Below, piece by piece: positions 25,783 to 36,100 of a DNA stretch of 64,000 bases; the first letter of the stretch is position 1, and every line of letters begins with the position of its first letter. The stretch comes from Bacteroidales bacterium (lineage in GTDB: Bacteria > Bacillota > Clostridia > Lachnospirales > Lachnospiraceae). Location: positions 43,434-107,433 of the forward strand of contig JAMPFJ010000001.1 in assembly GCA_023664535.1 (NCBI GenBank), given 5' to 3'. The translations under genes were made by a program, and so were the position numbers. The notes under the pieces were generated by a model. That model saw nothing but the letters and a program-made list of their open reading frames with translations, did not search any database and was not told where the DNA came from.

Positions 25783-26778
25783 ATGAAAAAGATAAACCAG
25801 GATATTGAGAAAAATGAAATGGAGCGCTTCTATCTTATGTTTGGGGAGGAGGATTATTTAAAACGGCAGTATCGGGATAAGCTGGTGGCGGCATTGGCGG
25901 CTCCGGAGGATACGATGAATGTGAATATTTTCGAGGGAAGCGGCATTGATTTACAGAGCGTACTGGATATCGGGGACACGCTGCCATTTTTTGCGGATAA
26001 CCGCGTGGTGGTGCTGGAAAATACAGGACTGTTAAAAAAAGCGCCGGAGGATTTGGAAAAACGGCTGGCCGCCTTTCCCGATTCCACCCATGTGATTTTT
26101 GTGGAAAAGGAAGTGGATAAAAGAAACCGCCTGTATAAATGGCTGGGGAAAAACGGATATGCATCCGAAATGAATACCCCGGATGAAAAAATGCTGCTTG
26201 CCTGGGTGAAGGGGCTTTGCAAAGCGGAGGGAAAGCGGATTGAGGATGCGGCTGTTTTTTACTTTGTGGAGCATATGGGAACGGACATGCTGCTGCTCAA
26301 GCAGGAATTGGAGAAGCTGTTCTGTTACCGGTACGACGAAAAGGTCATTACGGTGGAGGATATGAAAGCGGTATGCATAAGCCAGGCGGCGGATAAAATG
26401 TTTGCTATGCTGGACGCCATCGGCAGCCATAACCAGGACAGGGCATTACTGCTGTACCATGATTTGCTGGCGCTCAGGGAACCGGCGATGCGGGTACTCT
26501 ATATGCTTACCAGGCATTTTCATATTTTAATGCAGATATCCTGTCTGGCGGAGGAGGGCGGGGATAATAAGCAGATGGCTTCCGTCTGTAAGATACCGCC
26601 CTTCAGCGTAAAAAAATATGCTGCCCAGGCGGGGGAATACAGCTTTTTGGAGTTAAGGGATATGGTGGAAAAGTGCCAGCGGACGGATGAGGGAATAAAG
26701 ACCGGACGGGTACAGGATATTGTGGGGGTGGAAATGCTGATTGTGGAATTTTCCCAACAAAAAAGGACTGTGGGTTAA
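25783..26778 (+). CDS. holA: DNA polymerase III delta subunit
   Basis: The 331-residue protein has the HolA layout: an N-terminal AAA-like module (FYLMFGEEDYLKRQYRDKL), a central part with FFADNRVVVLENTGLLKK, and a C-terminal helical domain with REPAMRVLYMLTRHFHIL. The delta subunit opens the sliding clamp within the clamp loader. The ATG at 25783 follows GGAGA by five bases; a GTG at 25771 lacks such a site. Placement after comEC and before rpsT matches Bacillus. The last codons and stop lie in the terminator hairpin at 26761-26789. Confidence 0.92.
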   Translation: MKKINQDIEKNEMERFYLMFGEEDYLKRQYRDKLVAALAAPEDTMNVNIFEGSGIDLQSVLDIGDTLPFFADNRVVVLENTGLLKKAPEDLEKRLAAFPDSTHVIFVEKEVDKRNRLYKWLGKNGYASEMNTPDEKMLLAWVKGLCKAEGKRIEDAAVFYFVEHMGTDMLLLKQELEKLFCYRYDEKVITVEDMKAVCISQAADKMFAMLDAIGSHNQDRALLLYHDLLALREPAMRVLYMLTRHFHILMQISCLAEEGGDNKQMASVCKIPPFSVKKYAAQAGEYSFLELRDMVEKCQRTDEGIKTGRVQDIVGVEMLIVEFSQQKRTVG

Positions 26779-26789
26779 GCAGTCCTTTT
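26761..26789. terminator. Bidirectional terminator between convergent holA and rpsT
   Basis: AAAAGGACT (26761-26769) pairs with AGTCCTTTT (26781-26789); the loop contains the holA stop codon. The A and T tracts on either side allow use in both directions. Confidence 0.8.
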
Positions 26790-26823
26790 ACTCTATTTCC
26801 TATTCTCTTTACCGAACACCGGT

Positions 26824-27087
26824 TTACGCCATTTTATTTACCATGGCAGCTAAACGGGAAATCTTTCTGGAAGCTGTGTTTTTGTGTAAAATGCCCTTAG
26901 CAGCAGCCTTGCTAAGCTCAGATGTACAAACCTTTAACTGTGCTTCTGCCAAAGCCTTATCGCCGGAAGCAACAGCAGCATCAAATTTCTTAAGAATAGT
27001 CTTTAATTTAGATTTTACCATTTTGTTTCTTAACGTTTTTCTCTCGATGACTTTAATTCTCTTCTTCGCAGATTTGATATTTGCCAA
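26824..27087 (-). CDS. rpsT: 30S ribosomal protein S20
   Basis: The 87-residue basic protein begins M(TTG)ANIKSAKKRIKVIERK, the family N terminus. It contains KSKLKTILKKFDAAVASGDKALAEAQL and ends with HKNTASRKISRLAAMVNKM, the usual S20 C terminus. S20 binds 16S rRNA early in 30S assembly. The TTG at 27087 is chosen because GGAGGT lies seven to twelve bases upstream and the protein then starts exactly as other S20 proteins do; an ATG at 27102 would precede the ribosome binding site. It has its own promoter and a leader hairpin, and lies between holA and gpr on the opposite strand. Confidence 0.96.
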   Translation of the reverse strand: MANIKSAKKRIKVIERKTLRNKMVKSKLKTILKKFDAAVASGDKALAEAQLKVCTSELSKAAAKGILHKNTASRKISRLAAMVNKMA

Positions 27088-27130
27088 ATCAGACACCTCC
27101 ATTCACTCATTATTTTGTTTATGTTATGGT

Positions 27131-27167
27131 TTTACATTAAAACCGGACACGGACAATCTAATGTAAA
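27131..27167 (-). promoter_or_regulatory. Hairpin in the rpsT mRNA leader
   Basis: TTTACATTA (27131-27139) and TAATGTAAA (27159-27167) are perfect reverse complements with a 19-base GC-rich loop. The hairpin lies in the about 85-base leader between the rpsT promoter and start codon. It may be a site of S20 autoregulation; this is inferred from the habit of ribosomal protein leaders. Confidence 0.4.
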
Positions 27168-27178
27168 CATACTCATCT

Positions 27179-27207
27179 ATAATACTCAAAGACATGCATT
27201 CTGTCAA
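27179..27207 (-). promoter_or_regulatory. rpsT promoter
   Basis: On the minus strand TTGACA (27207-27202), a 17-base spacer, TATTAT (27184-27179): a near-consensus vegetative promoter, fitting a ribosomal protein gene. Confidence 0.8.
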
Positions 27208-27327
27208 TTACTTTTTTGAAAAATTTTCCGCAAGCTGATGAACAGGGTACCAAAGCGGGAGAGATGTATAAAGCGGTAAAAAACCGTCAATATTTTAGAC
27301 AACGAAAAACAGAAAAGAGGGATAGCT

Positions 27328-28233
27328 ATGCGTGGAAGAACAGACCTTGCAGTGGAAATGAAGGAAGATATTGAAAGTGACGAGCCGGTTACCGGAGTAC
27401 ACGTGATGACAAAAAACAACGGGGATACCGACATAAAGGAAGTGCGGATTGTGGTGGAAAACGAGCAGGGGGCAATGAGCCTCGGAAAACCAATCGGGAC
27501 ATATATTACCCTGGAAAGCGACCATTTGCGGGAGCATGACGCGAGCCTCCATGAACCGATGGCAGAGGTGCTCGCTAAGCATTTAAGACTGTTTATCGGC
27601 AATAAGAAGCGGATTATGGTGGCGGGACTGGGCAACCGGGAGGTGACACCGGATGCGTTAGGTCCCTTTGTCATTGACAATCTTTATGTGACAAGGCATT
27701 TGCTGAAGGAGGGGATTATTTCCCGGAGTGTGGAAATCAGCGCAATCGCACCGGGAGTTATGGCACAGACGGGAATGGAATCGGTAACTATTCTGAAAGC
27801 GCTGGTTTCCGAGATTAAACCGGAGATTTTAATTGTGATTGACGCACTGGCGGCAAGGGACTCCGACCGGTTAAATAAAACCATTCAGCTTGCGGATACC
27901 GGAATTACGCCCGGCTCGGGAGTAGGAAACCACCGTGATGCAATAAATGAAGAAAGTATCGGGATTCCCGTGCTTGCGGTAGGCGTGCCCACCGTGATTG
28001 CGGTGCCGACGATTGTAAACGACGCCATGGATATGATGGTGTCGGCTATCGGCAGGCAGGCGGCAAAAAATGTGCTGAAAAAATTTAACGAAGAGGAACG
28101 CTATCAGCTTGCCTGTGAAATGGTTACGCCCTATCTGGAGAATATGTTTGTAACGCCGAAGGATATTGACGAGGCGGTAAAACGGATAAGCTATACGATA
28201 TCGGAGGCGATTAACCAGGCGGCGCTGGCTTAA
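27328..28233 (+). CDS. gpr: GPR germination protease (spore SASP endopeptidase)
   Basis: The 301-residue protein has the GPR start RTDLAVEM, followed by the VENEQGAMSLGKPIGTYITLES region, VAGLGNREVTPDALGP, and IDALAARDSDRLNKTIQL with GITPGSGVGNHR. These segments define peptidase family A25. It degrades small acid-soluble DNA-binding proteins when the spore germinates. It is made as a zymogen and cut near RTDLAxE; the piece before that motif is only two residues here, so the pro-form would be short. AAAAGAGGG precedes the ATG. spoIIP follows at 44 bases, as in Bacillus. Confidence 0.94.
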   Translation: MRGRTDLAVEMKEDIESDEPVTGVHVMTKNNGDTDIKEVRIVVENEQGAMSLGKPIGTYITLESDHLREHDASLHEPMAEVLAKHLRLFIGNKKRIMVAGLGNREVTPDALGPFVIDNLYVTRHLLKEGIISRSVEISAIAPGVMAQTGMESVTILKALVSEIKPEILIVIDALAARDSDRLNKTIQLADTGITPGSGVGNHRDAINEESIGIPVLAVGVPTVIAVPTIVNDAMDMMVSAIGRQAAKNVLKKFNEEERYQLACEMVTPYLENMFVTPKDIDEAVKRISYTISEAINQAALA

Positions 28234-28277
28234 GCGGCGGATGGCATAGAAACAAAAATCCGGAATAGAATGGTAGT

Positions 28278-29414
28278 ATGAAAAACAATGATTATTCCGG
28301 TTTCAGGCAAAAACTGAATAAAAGGAGGCTGATAGGGACGGCGGTGCTGTTAATCTGGCTGCTGTCTTTATCGCCGCTGTCCAAAAAGGAGGACTGGCTG
28401 CTTTCTGCCACAGCCCAGATGGTGCCTCTGCTTACCTTTGAAGCGGAATACGGAAATCCCGAGAACATTTATGCGTCGGATTATGCCGTGCCGGACTGGT
28501 TTTATGAGGATGAGGATGCGCCGATGTCCGGCGGGGACGGGATAATGACGGAGCTGCGGGCGGAGGAGGCGGAAAGCGTTGGGGAAGAACCGGCTGCCGC
28601 ATTGTCAAATGGGGTAAAGGGGACGGTATATACCGAGGAACAGCTTGCCCAGCCGGATTTTTTGCTGAGTAAGATTTTTGTGGTGGACAGCAATACCAGC
28701 ATGGCGAAAGAGGAGCTGGATTTGGAAAATCTGATGATGAATCTTACCGTGGAGGGACTGAAAACGGAGGGGGAAGAGGGAAAACCGTATAAAATACTGA
28801 TTTATCACACCCATGGCTCTGAAGGCTTTGCCGACAGCCGGGAAGGGGTGCAGGAGGATACCATTGTGGGAATGGGGAGTTATCTGACCGCACTGCTGGA
28901 GGAGCAATACGGAATAGCGGTGTATCACGATACCACAAATTATGATATTGTGGACGGCGTATTGGACAGGAACAAGGCGTTTGAGGTTGCCTGCGCCAAC
29001 GTGACGAGGATATTACAGGAAAACCCGTCGATTGAGGTGGTCATTGACCTGCATCGCGACGGTGTGGAGGAGGATACCAGGCTGGTTACAGAGGTAAACG
29101 GGAAACCGACGGCAAAAATTATGTTTGTCAACGGAGTAAGCCGTTCAAATTTAAACGGGGAAATCGGTTATTTAGACAATCCCCATAAGCTGGCAAACCT
29201 CGCTTTCTCCTTTCAGATGTATCTTGCCGGAAAGGAGCTTTATGGAGATTATGTGAGAAAAATATATGTCCGGAGCCTGCGGTTTAATCTGCATCTGATG
29301 CCGAAAACGGCATTGATTGAGGTGGGCGCCCAGAATAATACCGTGGAGGAGGAAAAAAACGCAATGGAGCCCCTTGCGGCGATACTGGATAAGGTGTTGA
29401 GTAAACAGGAATAA
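28278..29414 (+). CDS. spoIIP: Stage II sporulation protein P (peptidoglycan hydrolase)
   Basis: The 378-residue protein has a single membrane anchor near residues 18-36 and an acidic linker. Its catalytic SpoIIP domain (about residues 168-375) includes ILIYHTHGSEGF, VVIDLHRDGVEED and TALIEVGAQNNTVEE. The His residues in YHTHGSE and DLHRD and the Glu in ALIEVG are the conserved metal/catalytic positions of this amidase-type family. With SpoIID and SpoIIM it thins septal peptidoglycan during engulfment. The lepA promoter begins within its last codons. Confidence 0.93.
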   Translation: MKNNDYSGFRQKLNKRRLIGTAVLLIWLLSLSPLSKKEDWLLSATAQMVPLLTFEAEYGNPENIYASDYAVPDWFYEDEDAPMSGGDGIMTELRAEEAESVGEEPAAALSNGVKGTVYTEEQLAQPDFLLSKIFVVDSNTSMAKEELDLENLMMNLTVEGLKTEGEEGKPYKILIYHTHGSEGFADSREGVQEDTIVGMGSYLTALLEEQYGIAVYHDTTNYDIVDGVLDRNKAFEVACANVTRILQENPSIEVVIDLHRDGVEEDTRLVTEVNGKPTAKIMFVNGVSRSNLNGEIGYLDNPHKLANLAFSFQMYLAGKELYGDYVRKIYVRSLRFNLHLMPKTALIEVGAQNNTVEEEKNAMEPLAAILDKVLSKQE

Positions 29415-29425
29415 TATGCTATAAT
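29397..29425 (+). promoter_or_regulatory. lepA promoter
   Basis: TTGAGT (29397-29402), 17 bases, TATAAT (29420-29425) with an extended TG. The -35 lies inside the 3' end of spoIIP, so lepA can be expressed independently of sporulation. Confidence 0.7.
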
Positions 29426-29479
29426 TTTAATAATTATGGAATTTTTTAGGAATGAAACACAGGGAACAGGAGAGAAAAC

Positions 29480-31294
29480 ATGACACATACAGACCAGAGT
29501 AAAATTCGTAATTTTTGTATTATTGCCCATATCGACCACGGAAAATCCACTTTGGCGGACAGAATCATTGAGCAGACGGGGCTGTTGACCAGCAGGGAAA
29601 TGCAGGCGCAGGTGCTGGACAACATGGAGCTGGAACGCGAGCGGGGAATTACGATAAAAGCACAGGCAGTGAGAATTGTTTACCGGGCAAAGGACGGTGA
29701 GGAATATATTTTTAACCTGATTGATACGCCGGGGCATGTGGACTTTAATTACGAGGTGTCCAGAAGCCTTGCCGCATGCGAGGGGGCGATTCTGGTTGTG
29801 GATGCCGCCCAGGGAATTGAAGCGCAGACTCTGGCAAATGTGTATCTTGCCATTGATAATGATTTGGACGTGATGCCGGTCATCAACAAGATTGATTTGC
29901 CCAGTGCAGACCCGGAACGGGTGGTTAATGAAATCGAGGATGTCATTGGGATTGAGGCGCAGGATGCACCCAGGATTTCGGCAAAAACCGGGTTAAATAT
30001 CGAAGAAGTATTAGAGCAGATTGTCGCAAAGATACCGGCGCCTGCCGGGGATGTGGATGGCCCGCTGAAGGCGCTGATTTTTGACAGTAAATATGATGCC
30101 TATAAGGGGGTAATCATTTTCTGCCGCCTGTATGACGGGGTGGTGCGAAAGGGAAGTAATATTAAGATGATGGCGACCGGGGCATGCGTGGAGGTTGTGG
30201 AGGTTGGAATTTTCGGCGCAGGCCAGTTTATTCCGCAGGACGAGCTGTCGGCGGGAATGGTGGGGTATATTACCGCAAGCCTGAAGGACGTAAAGGAAAC
30301 CAGAGTAGGCGATACGGTGACCGATGCGGATAACCCCTGCAAGACGGCGCTTCCGGGATATAAGAAAGCCAATCCGATGGTGTACTGCGGACTATATCCG
30401 GCGGACGGGGCAAAGTATCCGGATTTGCGGGATGCTCTGGAAAAGCTTCAGTTAAATGATGCGGCGTTGAGCTATGAAGCGGAAACCTCGATTGCTCTGG
30501 GTTTTGGGTTCCGGTGCGGTTTTCTCGGGCTTTTACATCTGGAGATTATCCAGGAGCGTTTGGAAAGAGAGTATAATCTGGATTTGGTGACCACGGCGCC
30601 GGGGGTAGTATACCGTGTTTACCGGACGGACGGGGAGATGATAGAGCTTACCAATCCCTCCAATCTTCCGGATGCGTCGCAGATTGATTATATGGAGGAG
30701 CCCTTTGTGGCGGCGGAAATCATGGTGACAAAGGATTATGTGGGAGCGATTATGCAGCTCTGCCAGGAACGGCGGGGGGTGTATAAGAGCATGGAATATA
30801 TGGAGGAGACGAGAGCGCTGTTAAAATACGACCTGCCCCTTAACGAGATTATCTATGATTTTTTCGATGCGTTAAAATCCCGCTCAAGAGGGTATGCTTC
30901 CTTTGATTATGAATTAAACGGCTATGTCCGCTCTGATTTGGTAAAGCTGGATATTCTAATCAACAGGGAAGAGGTAGACGCCCTGTCCTTTATTGTACAT
31001 GCGGATACCGCTTACGAGAGGGGTCGTAAAATGTGTGAAAAATTAAAGGGTGAGATTCCGAGACATTTATTTGAAATACCGATTCAGGCGGCAGTCGGAA
31101 GCAGGATTATTGCCAGAGAAACGATAAAGGCTCTTCGCAAGGATGTGCTTGCCAAATGCTATGGCGGAGATATTTCCCGGAAGAAGAAGCTGTTGGAGAA
31201 GCAGAAAGAGGGCAAGAAGCGGATGCGCCAGATTGGCAATGTGGAGATTCCGCAGAAAGCATTTATGAGTGTGTTAAAGTTAGATGATGAATAA
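29480..31294 (+). CDS. lepA: Elongation factor 4 (LepA) GTPase
   Basis: The 604-residue protein has the translational GTPase motifs [13 protein letters not shown] (G1), RGITIKA (G2), DTPGHVDF (G3) and NKIDLPSA (G4). It ends with the LepA-specific C-terminal domain ([25 protein letters not shown]). It acts on ribosomes during translation or assembly. CAGGAGAG precedes the ATG. hemW starts in its last codons, as in many Firmicutes. Confidence 0.97.
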   Translation: MTHTDQSKIRNFCIIAHIDHGKSTLADRIIEQTGLLTSREMQAQVLDNMELERERGITIKAQAVRIVYRAKDGEEYIFNLIDTPGHVDFNYEVSRSLAACEGAILVVDAAQGIEAQTLANVYLAIDNDLDVMPVINKIDLPSADPERVVNEIEDVIGIEAQDAPRISAKTGLNIEEVLEQIVAKIPAPAGDVDGPLKALIFDSKYDAYKGVIIFCRLYDGVVRKGSNIKMMATGACVEVVEVGIFGAGQFIPQDELSAGMVGYITASLKDVKETRVGDTVTDADNPCKTALPGYKKANPMVYCGLYPADGAKYPDLRDALEKLQLNDAALSYEAETSIALGFGFRCGFLGLLHLEIIQERLEREYNLDLVTTAPGVVYRVYRTDGEMIELTNPSNLPDASQIDYMEEPFVAAEIMVTKDYVGAIMQLCQERRGVYKSMEYMEETRALLKYDLPLNEIIYDFFDALKSRSRGYASFDYELNGYVRSDLVKLDILINREEVDALSFIVHADTAYERGRKMCEKLKGEIPRHLFEIPIQAAVGSRIIARETIKALRKDVLAKCYGGDISRKKKLLEKQKEGKKRMRQIGNVEIPQKAFMSVLKLDDE

Positions 31295-32543
31295 AATGGA
31301 CAAAACAAAACCGGAAAAACGGAATTTAAGCCTGTATATCCATATTCCTTTCTGTAAATCAAAATGCAGCTACTGCGATTTTTTGTCCTTTGGCGGGGTG
31401 GATTACCGCAGGCAGAAGCAGTATGTGGCGGCGTTATGTAACGAGATGGAGGCGCATGCGGCAGAATTGGGGGAATATATCCTGCGGACCGTTTTTATCG
31501 GGGGCGGAACGCCGTCCTATCTGGAGGCGTCCCTGACGGAAAGGATTATGCAGACGGTTTACCGGGTGTTTGCCGTGGATGAAATGGCAGAGATTACGAT
31601 AGAGGGGAATCCCGACAGCCTTACTGCGGATAAGCTGTATCTGTACCGGAGGCTGGGAATCAACCGGCTGAGCATCGGGTTACAGAGTGCAAATGACGAA
31701 ATACTCCTTGCACTTGGCAGGGTACATAACTATGACCAGTTTATCGCCGCCTATAACAGTGCAAGGCAGGCGGGATTTAATAACATCAATATCGATATCA
31801 TGTCCGGGCTTCCGGGAGAAAGCCGGGAATCCTATATCCGGACGCTGGGAAAGGTGGCGGATTTGCAGCCGGAGCATATATCTGCTTACAGTCTGATTGT
31901 CGAGGAGGGAACGCCCCTTAGCCGGAATGCAGAGCTGCTTGCCCTGCTGCCCTCCGAGGAGGAGGACAGGCTGCTTTACCGCAGGACAAAAGCACTGTTG
32001 ACAAACAGCGGCTACCGCCGTTATGAGATATCCAATTACGCTAAGGAGGGCTTTGCCTGCCGGCATAATCTGGGCTACTGGACAGGCCGGGAATATCTGG
32101 GAATCGGTTTGGGTGCTTCGTCCTATCTTGCGGCGGAGCCCGGAAAGGGAAAGCTCCGGTTTCATGGAACGGAGCGGATGGAAAATTATCTGGACTGCTT
32201 TACGCCGGGGGAGAGTTTACCGGAGACGGACAGGGAATGGGGAAGCTGTGGCACGGCGGACGGAGGATACATGGCGTTTATTGAAGGGCGTTATGAAGAA
32301 ATACAAAGGCTCAGCCCCTCCGAAGAGATGGAGGAATTTATGTTTCTGGGGCTGAGGGTAAGGCAGGGAATTTCCAAATCGGAATTTCGTTGGAAATTCG
32401 GAGCCGAGGTGGAGGAAATTTACGGACAGGTACTGGAGAAATATAAGAAGCTGGGGCTGCTTTTAGAGGAACAGGACAGGATTTATTTAAGCGAGGAGGG
32501 CATTGATGTCAGTAATGTAGTTATGGCAGATTTTTTGCTTTGA
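31284..32543 (+). CDS. hemW: HemW-type radical SAM protein (coproporphyrinogen III oxidase-like)
   Basis: The 419-residue protein starts [16 protein letters not shown] with the radical SAM cluster cysteines 24, 28 and 31. It has [27 protein letters not shown] and a C-terminal HemW domain ([13 protein letters not shown]). HemW is thought to handle heme rather than oxidise coproporphyrinogen; the extra cysteine after CxxxCxxC that marks true HemN (CxxxCxxCxC) is replaced by Phe in CSYCDF. The first ATG overlaps the lepA end by 11 bases; ATG at 31296 is an alternative start. It is the last gene before the envelope insertion. Confidence 0.93.
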   Translation: MMNKMDKTKPEKRNLSLYIHIPFCKSKCSYCDFLSFGGVDYRRQKQYVAALCNEMEAHAAELGEYILRTVFIGGGTPSYLEASLTERIMQTVYRVFAVDEMAEITIEGNPDSLTADKLYLYRRLGINRLSIGLQSANDEILLALGRVHNYDQFIAAYNSARQAGFNNINIDIMSGLPGESRESYIRTLGKVADLQPEHISAYSLIVEEGTPLSRNAELLALLPSEEEDRLLYRRTKALLTNSGYRRYEISNYAKEGFACRHNLGYWTGREYLGIGLGASSYLAAEPGKGKLRFHGTERMENYLDCFTPGESLPETDREWGSCGTADGGYMAFIEGRYEEIQRLSPSEEMEEFMFLGLRVRQGISKSEFRWKFGAEVEEIYGQVLEKYKKLGLLLEEQDRIYLSEEGIDVSNVVMADFLL

Positions 32544-32546
32544 TGA

Positions 32547-32575
32547 TTGAAAGAATGGAAAAACAAGAGTATAAT
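32547..32575 (+). promoter_or_regulatory. Promoter for the zinc-ribbon membrane protein gene
   Basis: TTGAAA (32547-32552), 17 bases, TATAAT (32570-32575), directly after hemW. Confidence 0.72.
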
Positions 32576-32619
32576 ATAAATATTAAGGCAGAATAGACAA
32601 AAAACAGGAGAGAGTTGTG

Positions 32620-33063
32620 ATGAGCCTACTACGAAAATATGTAACCATGTTCAGGGAAGATATGCGGGAGGTAATGTCCCGCCGCTGTGGTTTGGATGAA
32701 TTAAATAATTTTATCATGCTTTTGGGATTCATTTTCATTTCCGCTGCATTATTTACCAAAAAGCCTTTGATTGCTTTTATCGGGGGCGTTTTGGTGGTGC
32801 TCTGCTATGTGCGGGTGTTTTCCAAGAATCTGGATAAGCGGAGGAAAGAAAATGCGTTTTATATGCGGTATATGGGCAGTATTGTAGAGGTATGCCGGTA
32901 TGTAAAGCTGTGTCTGAAAATGAAGATAAAGACGATGCGTGACGGGGAATATGCCTATTTTGTCTGCCGCACCTGCCGGCAGATTATCCGTGTGCCGAAA
33001 GGAAAGAATAAAGTCAATATCCGTTGCCCGAAATGCAGCCAGACCTTTATCAGGCGGACGTGA
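32620..33063 (+). CDS. Small membrane protein with C-terminal zinc ribbon
   Basis: The 147-residue protein has two adjacent membrane helices (about residues 30-65, LLGFIFISAALF and IAFIGGVLVVLCYVRVF). A basic cytoplasmic segment follows, and a C-terminal four-cysteine ribbon (CRTC...CPKC) with IRVPKGKNKVNIRCP between. The ribbon resembles small zinc-finger domains that bind a partner protein or nucleic acid. I do not recognise a named family beyond that. ATG at 32620 follows AGGAGAG; a GTG at 32617 is adjacent. It has its own promoter and is followed at 71 bases by the giant Ig-like protein gene, so the two may be co-transcribed. Confidence 0.72.
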   Translation: MSLLRKYVTMFREDMREVMSRRCGLDELNNFIMLLGFIFISAALFTKKPLIAFIGGVLVVLCYVRVFSKNLDKRRKENAFYMRYMGSIVEVCRYVKLCLKMKIKTMRDGEYAYFVCRTCRQIIRVPKGKNKVNIRCPKCSQTFIRRT

Positions 33064-33134
33064 TTTTAGACGGGGAATCCATTCCCGGTAACGGGATAAC
33101 GATATAGAATTAACGAAAAGGAGGATTAGAGGAT

Positions 33135-36100
33135 ATGGGTGATGGAACAAGGAGAAGGGAAACCGGTGCAGGCAGTCCTGCTCTTTTTTCCGGCAGGCGG
33201 CAGTGGCTGCGGCGGGGATTAAGCGTGGTACTGGCATTGCTGATGGTTTTCGGGGGGCCGATGGAGGCGCTTGCCGCCGGGACGACCTACACGGTATATT
33301 TGTATGATTCGGTAAGGGAAGAGGATGAAGAACATAGTAGTCCTCACGGTTATCTGTATGGAAAGCAGGAGGTTGAGGAAGGCAGTTTCATAGTGGAGCC
33401 GGAGGCAAAAGTGGATGGGTACATTTTTATGGGCTGGTATGATAATAAGATGACCAATGGCGGTATAATTAATGGAAAAAAACTAGATTTAACCCAGCCG
33501 GTGGAGACGGTTGTGGGCTCGCTTGCCCAGCCGTGGATTTATGCCTGTTATGTGGAAGAGAGGACTGCTTCCAATACCATTGTGGTGACTGATGGTTATG
33601 CCGGGGATGTTACAATATATAACCAGCAGCATAAAGATAATACGACGGATGTAAGGAAATGGTTCATGTTTACTCCGGAGACATCAGGCGAATACACGTT
33701 TGCCTGTAAATCTGGAAATACTCAATGGCACTGGCTTGACACAGATTATCAGGTTACTGGTGTGGGAGAAACCTTTACGGCTCCCGCAGTAGAATCTACG
33801 AGAAAATTTACGAAAGTTTTAGAGGCGGGAAAGACTTATTACTGGTATCTGTTGTATTATAATAGTAATTCAAAAACTACTAGTCAGTTTAATGAACAGA
33901 TTTCTGTCAGCAGCCAGGCGAAAAAGGATATCAGTACGCTGACCTATACGCCTAAGACCATTGCCAATCAGACCTATACCGGAAGTGAGATTAAGCCGAA
34001 AGTAACCATCAAGGACGGAACAACCACATTGAATGAAGGGACAGACTATACGGTTGCATATAAGAATAATATCAATGCGAACGCAAATACGAAGGCAACG
34101 ATGACGATTACAGCGGTGAACGGTTCTGCCTATACTGGAAAAATGGAATTGCAATTTACGATTGTACAGGCAGCAAATCCTCCCGTTTCCCCATCTACAA
34201 CGATGGAAGCGGCAGAGAATGCGGAAACCGTAAGCGATGTGGCTCTGCCCGACGGCTGGAGCTGGAGCAGTGCCGATAAGGATAAAGCCCTGGTTTCCGG
34301 GCAGGCAGTCAAAGCAGTGGCAGAATACCAGGATAAGAGCAATTATAAGAACAGCACGGTTACGGTAAGCATCACAAGGAAACAGGGTGTGGTAACCAAG
34401 AAGGAAATCAGCACCTTAACCTTTAGTGCAATTCCGGAACAGACGTATACCGGAAGTGCAATTACGCCGTCGATAACGGTTAAGGACGGAACGAAAACGC
34501 TGACAAAGGGAACGGATTATACACTGGAATATGCGAACAACATCAATGCATCCACCGGCAATGTTCAGGCTTCAATCACCATAAAGGCGGTGGAAGGTTC
34601 GGATTACAGCGGTTCGGTAACCCAGTATTTTAAGATTGCAAAAGCCGATAATCCGCCAAATGTACCGGCAACGGTTATGGAAGCGGAGTATAACGTGAAA
34701 ACCGTGGGAGCGGTTGAACTGCCCTCGGGCTGGAGCTGGAGCAGCACCGACAGAAATAAGGCGTTGGTTTCCGGGCAGAAGGTAGAGGCAGCGGCGGAAT
34801 ATACCGGACAGGACAGAGCGAACTTTAACAATGTCAAGGTTACTGTAGGAATTACAAGAAAAATGCCGGTGATAACCGATTTCTCCATAAGCGAAGGCAG
34901 GAAAGACCTCCGGGTAGGAGAGAACTGTACTTTGGAGGTTAGCAGGATAAAGCCGGAGGATGCCGATTTTTCGGTAGACTGGAATACCGTCTGGAGCAGT
35001 AACGATACAGGAGTTGCAACCGTGGATGATAGCGGAAAGGTGACGGCGGTATCAAGCGGAACGGCAGTAATCACGGCGAAGATACAGGAGATTTCCAGAA
35101 CCTGTACCATCGTGGTGACCAACGGGGTGACGGATTTTACACTGAATAAACAGGAGCTGTCCCTTAAAGGCGGGGCAAAAGAGAGGCTGTCAATTACGAC
35201 AACGCCGGCAAATCCGGATGCCTATAAGGTGATGTGGAGCAGCAATAATGAGGAAATAGCAACAGTAGACGGAAACGGCATGGTGACTGCTGCCGGAAGC
35301 GGACAGGCCACGATTACCGCTACAATTAACGGAATTTCAAAAGCCTGCAGCGTGACTGTGACGAATCCGCTTAGCGCATTTACACTGAATAAAGAAACCT
35401 TAACCTTGACGGCAGGTAATGCAGAGACTTTATTTGAAAAGGAGAAAACGCCGGAAAATGCCGATGCGTATACCATAACATGGAGCAGCGATAATTCTGG
35501 TGTTGCCACGGTTTCTGACGCAGGAAAGATTACGGCGGTATCGGCAGGAACGGCAGTAATTACGGCAAGTGTGAATAACGGTACGCAGGTGATTACCCGG
35601 AGCTGCCAGGTGACGGTTAACGCAGCTACCGAGACATTAACAGGGATTCTGGTTGACCCGGAAAGCATGGCATTAAAGGCAGGAGAAAGCGGAGTAATTG
35701 TGGTTACCCCGAATCCGGCAGGTGCGGCAATCGGGGAAATAACCTATCAGTCGGATAATACTTCCGTAGCAGAAGTGAATCCGGATACGGGAAAAGTAAC
35801 GGCAAAAGCCAGCGGAACGGCAAAGATAACCGTTAGTGCAGGAGGATATACAAAAGACTGTAACGTGACTGTGACTAATCCGGTAACGGGCTTCAGTCTG
35901 AATAAGACGGCTGCCACAATGAAGATTGGCGATACGGACGTTTTGTCTGTTACCACTGTACCGGCAGCGCCGGACGCTTATACCGTGCAGTGGGCAAGCA
36001 GCGCCCCCGGAATTGTGACGGTAGACGGACAGGGAAATATAGAGGCGAAAGCCAGCGGAACAGCAGTAATTACCGCTGTAATCAACGGTATGTCAAGAAG

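Noticed and set aside
27208..27327. Forespore promoter upstream of gpr
   Set aside because: GTATA with CAATATT 17 bases on is suggestive, but too many positions differ from the sigma-G consensus.
33064..33134. Small overlapping hairpins (GGGAAT/ATTCCC and CCCG/CGGG) before the Ig-like gene
   Set aside because: Short stems with no clear relation to the ribosome binding site; likely chance.
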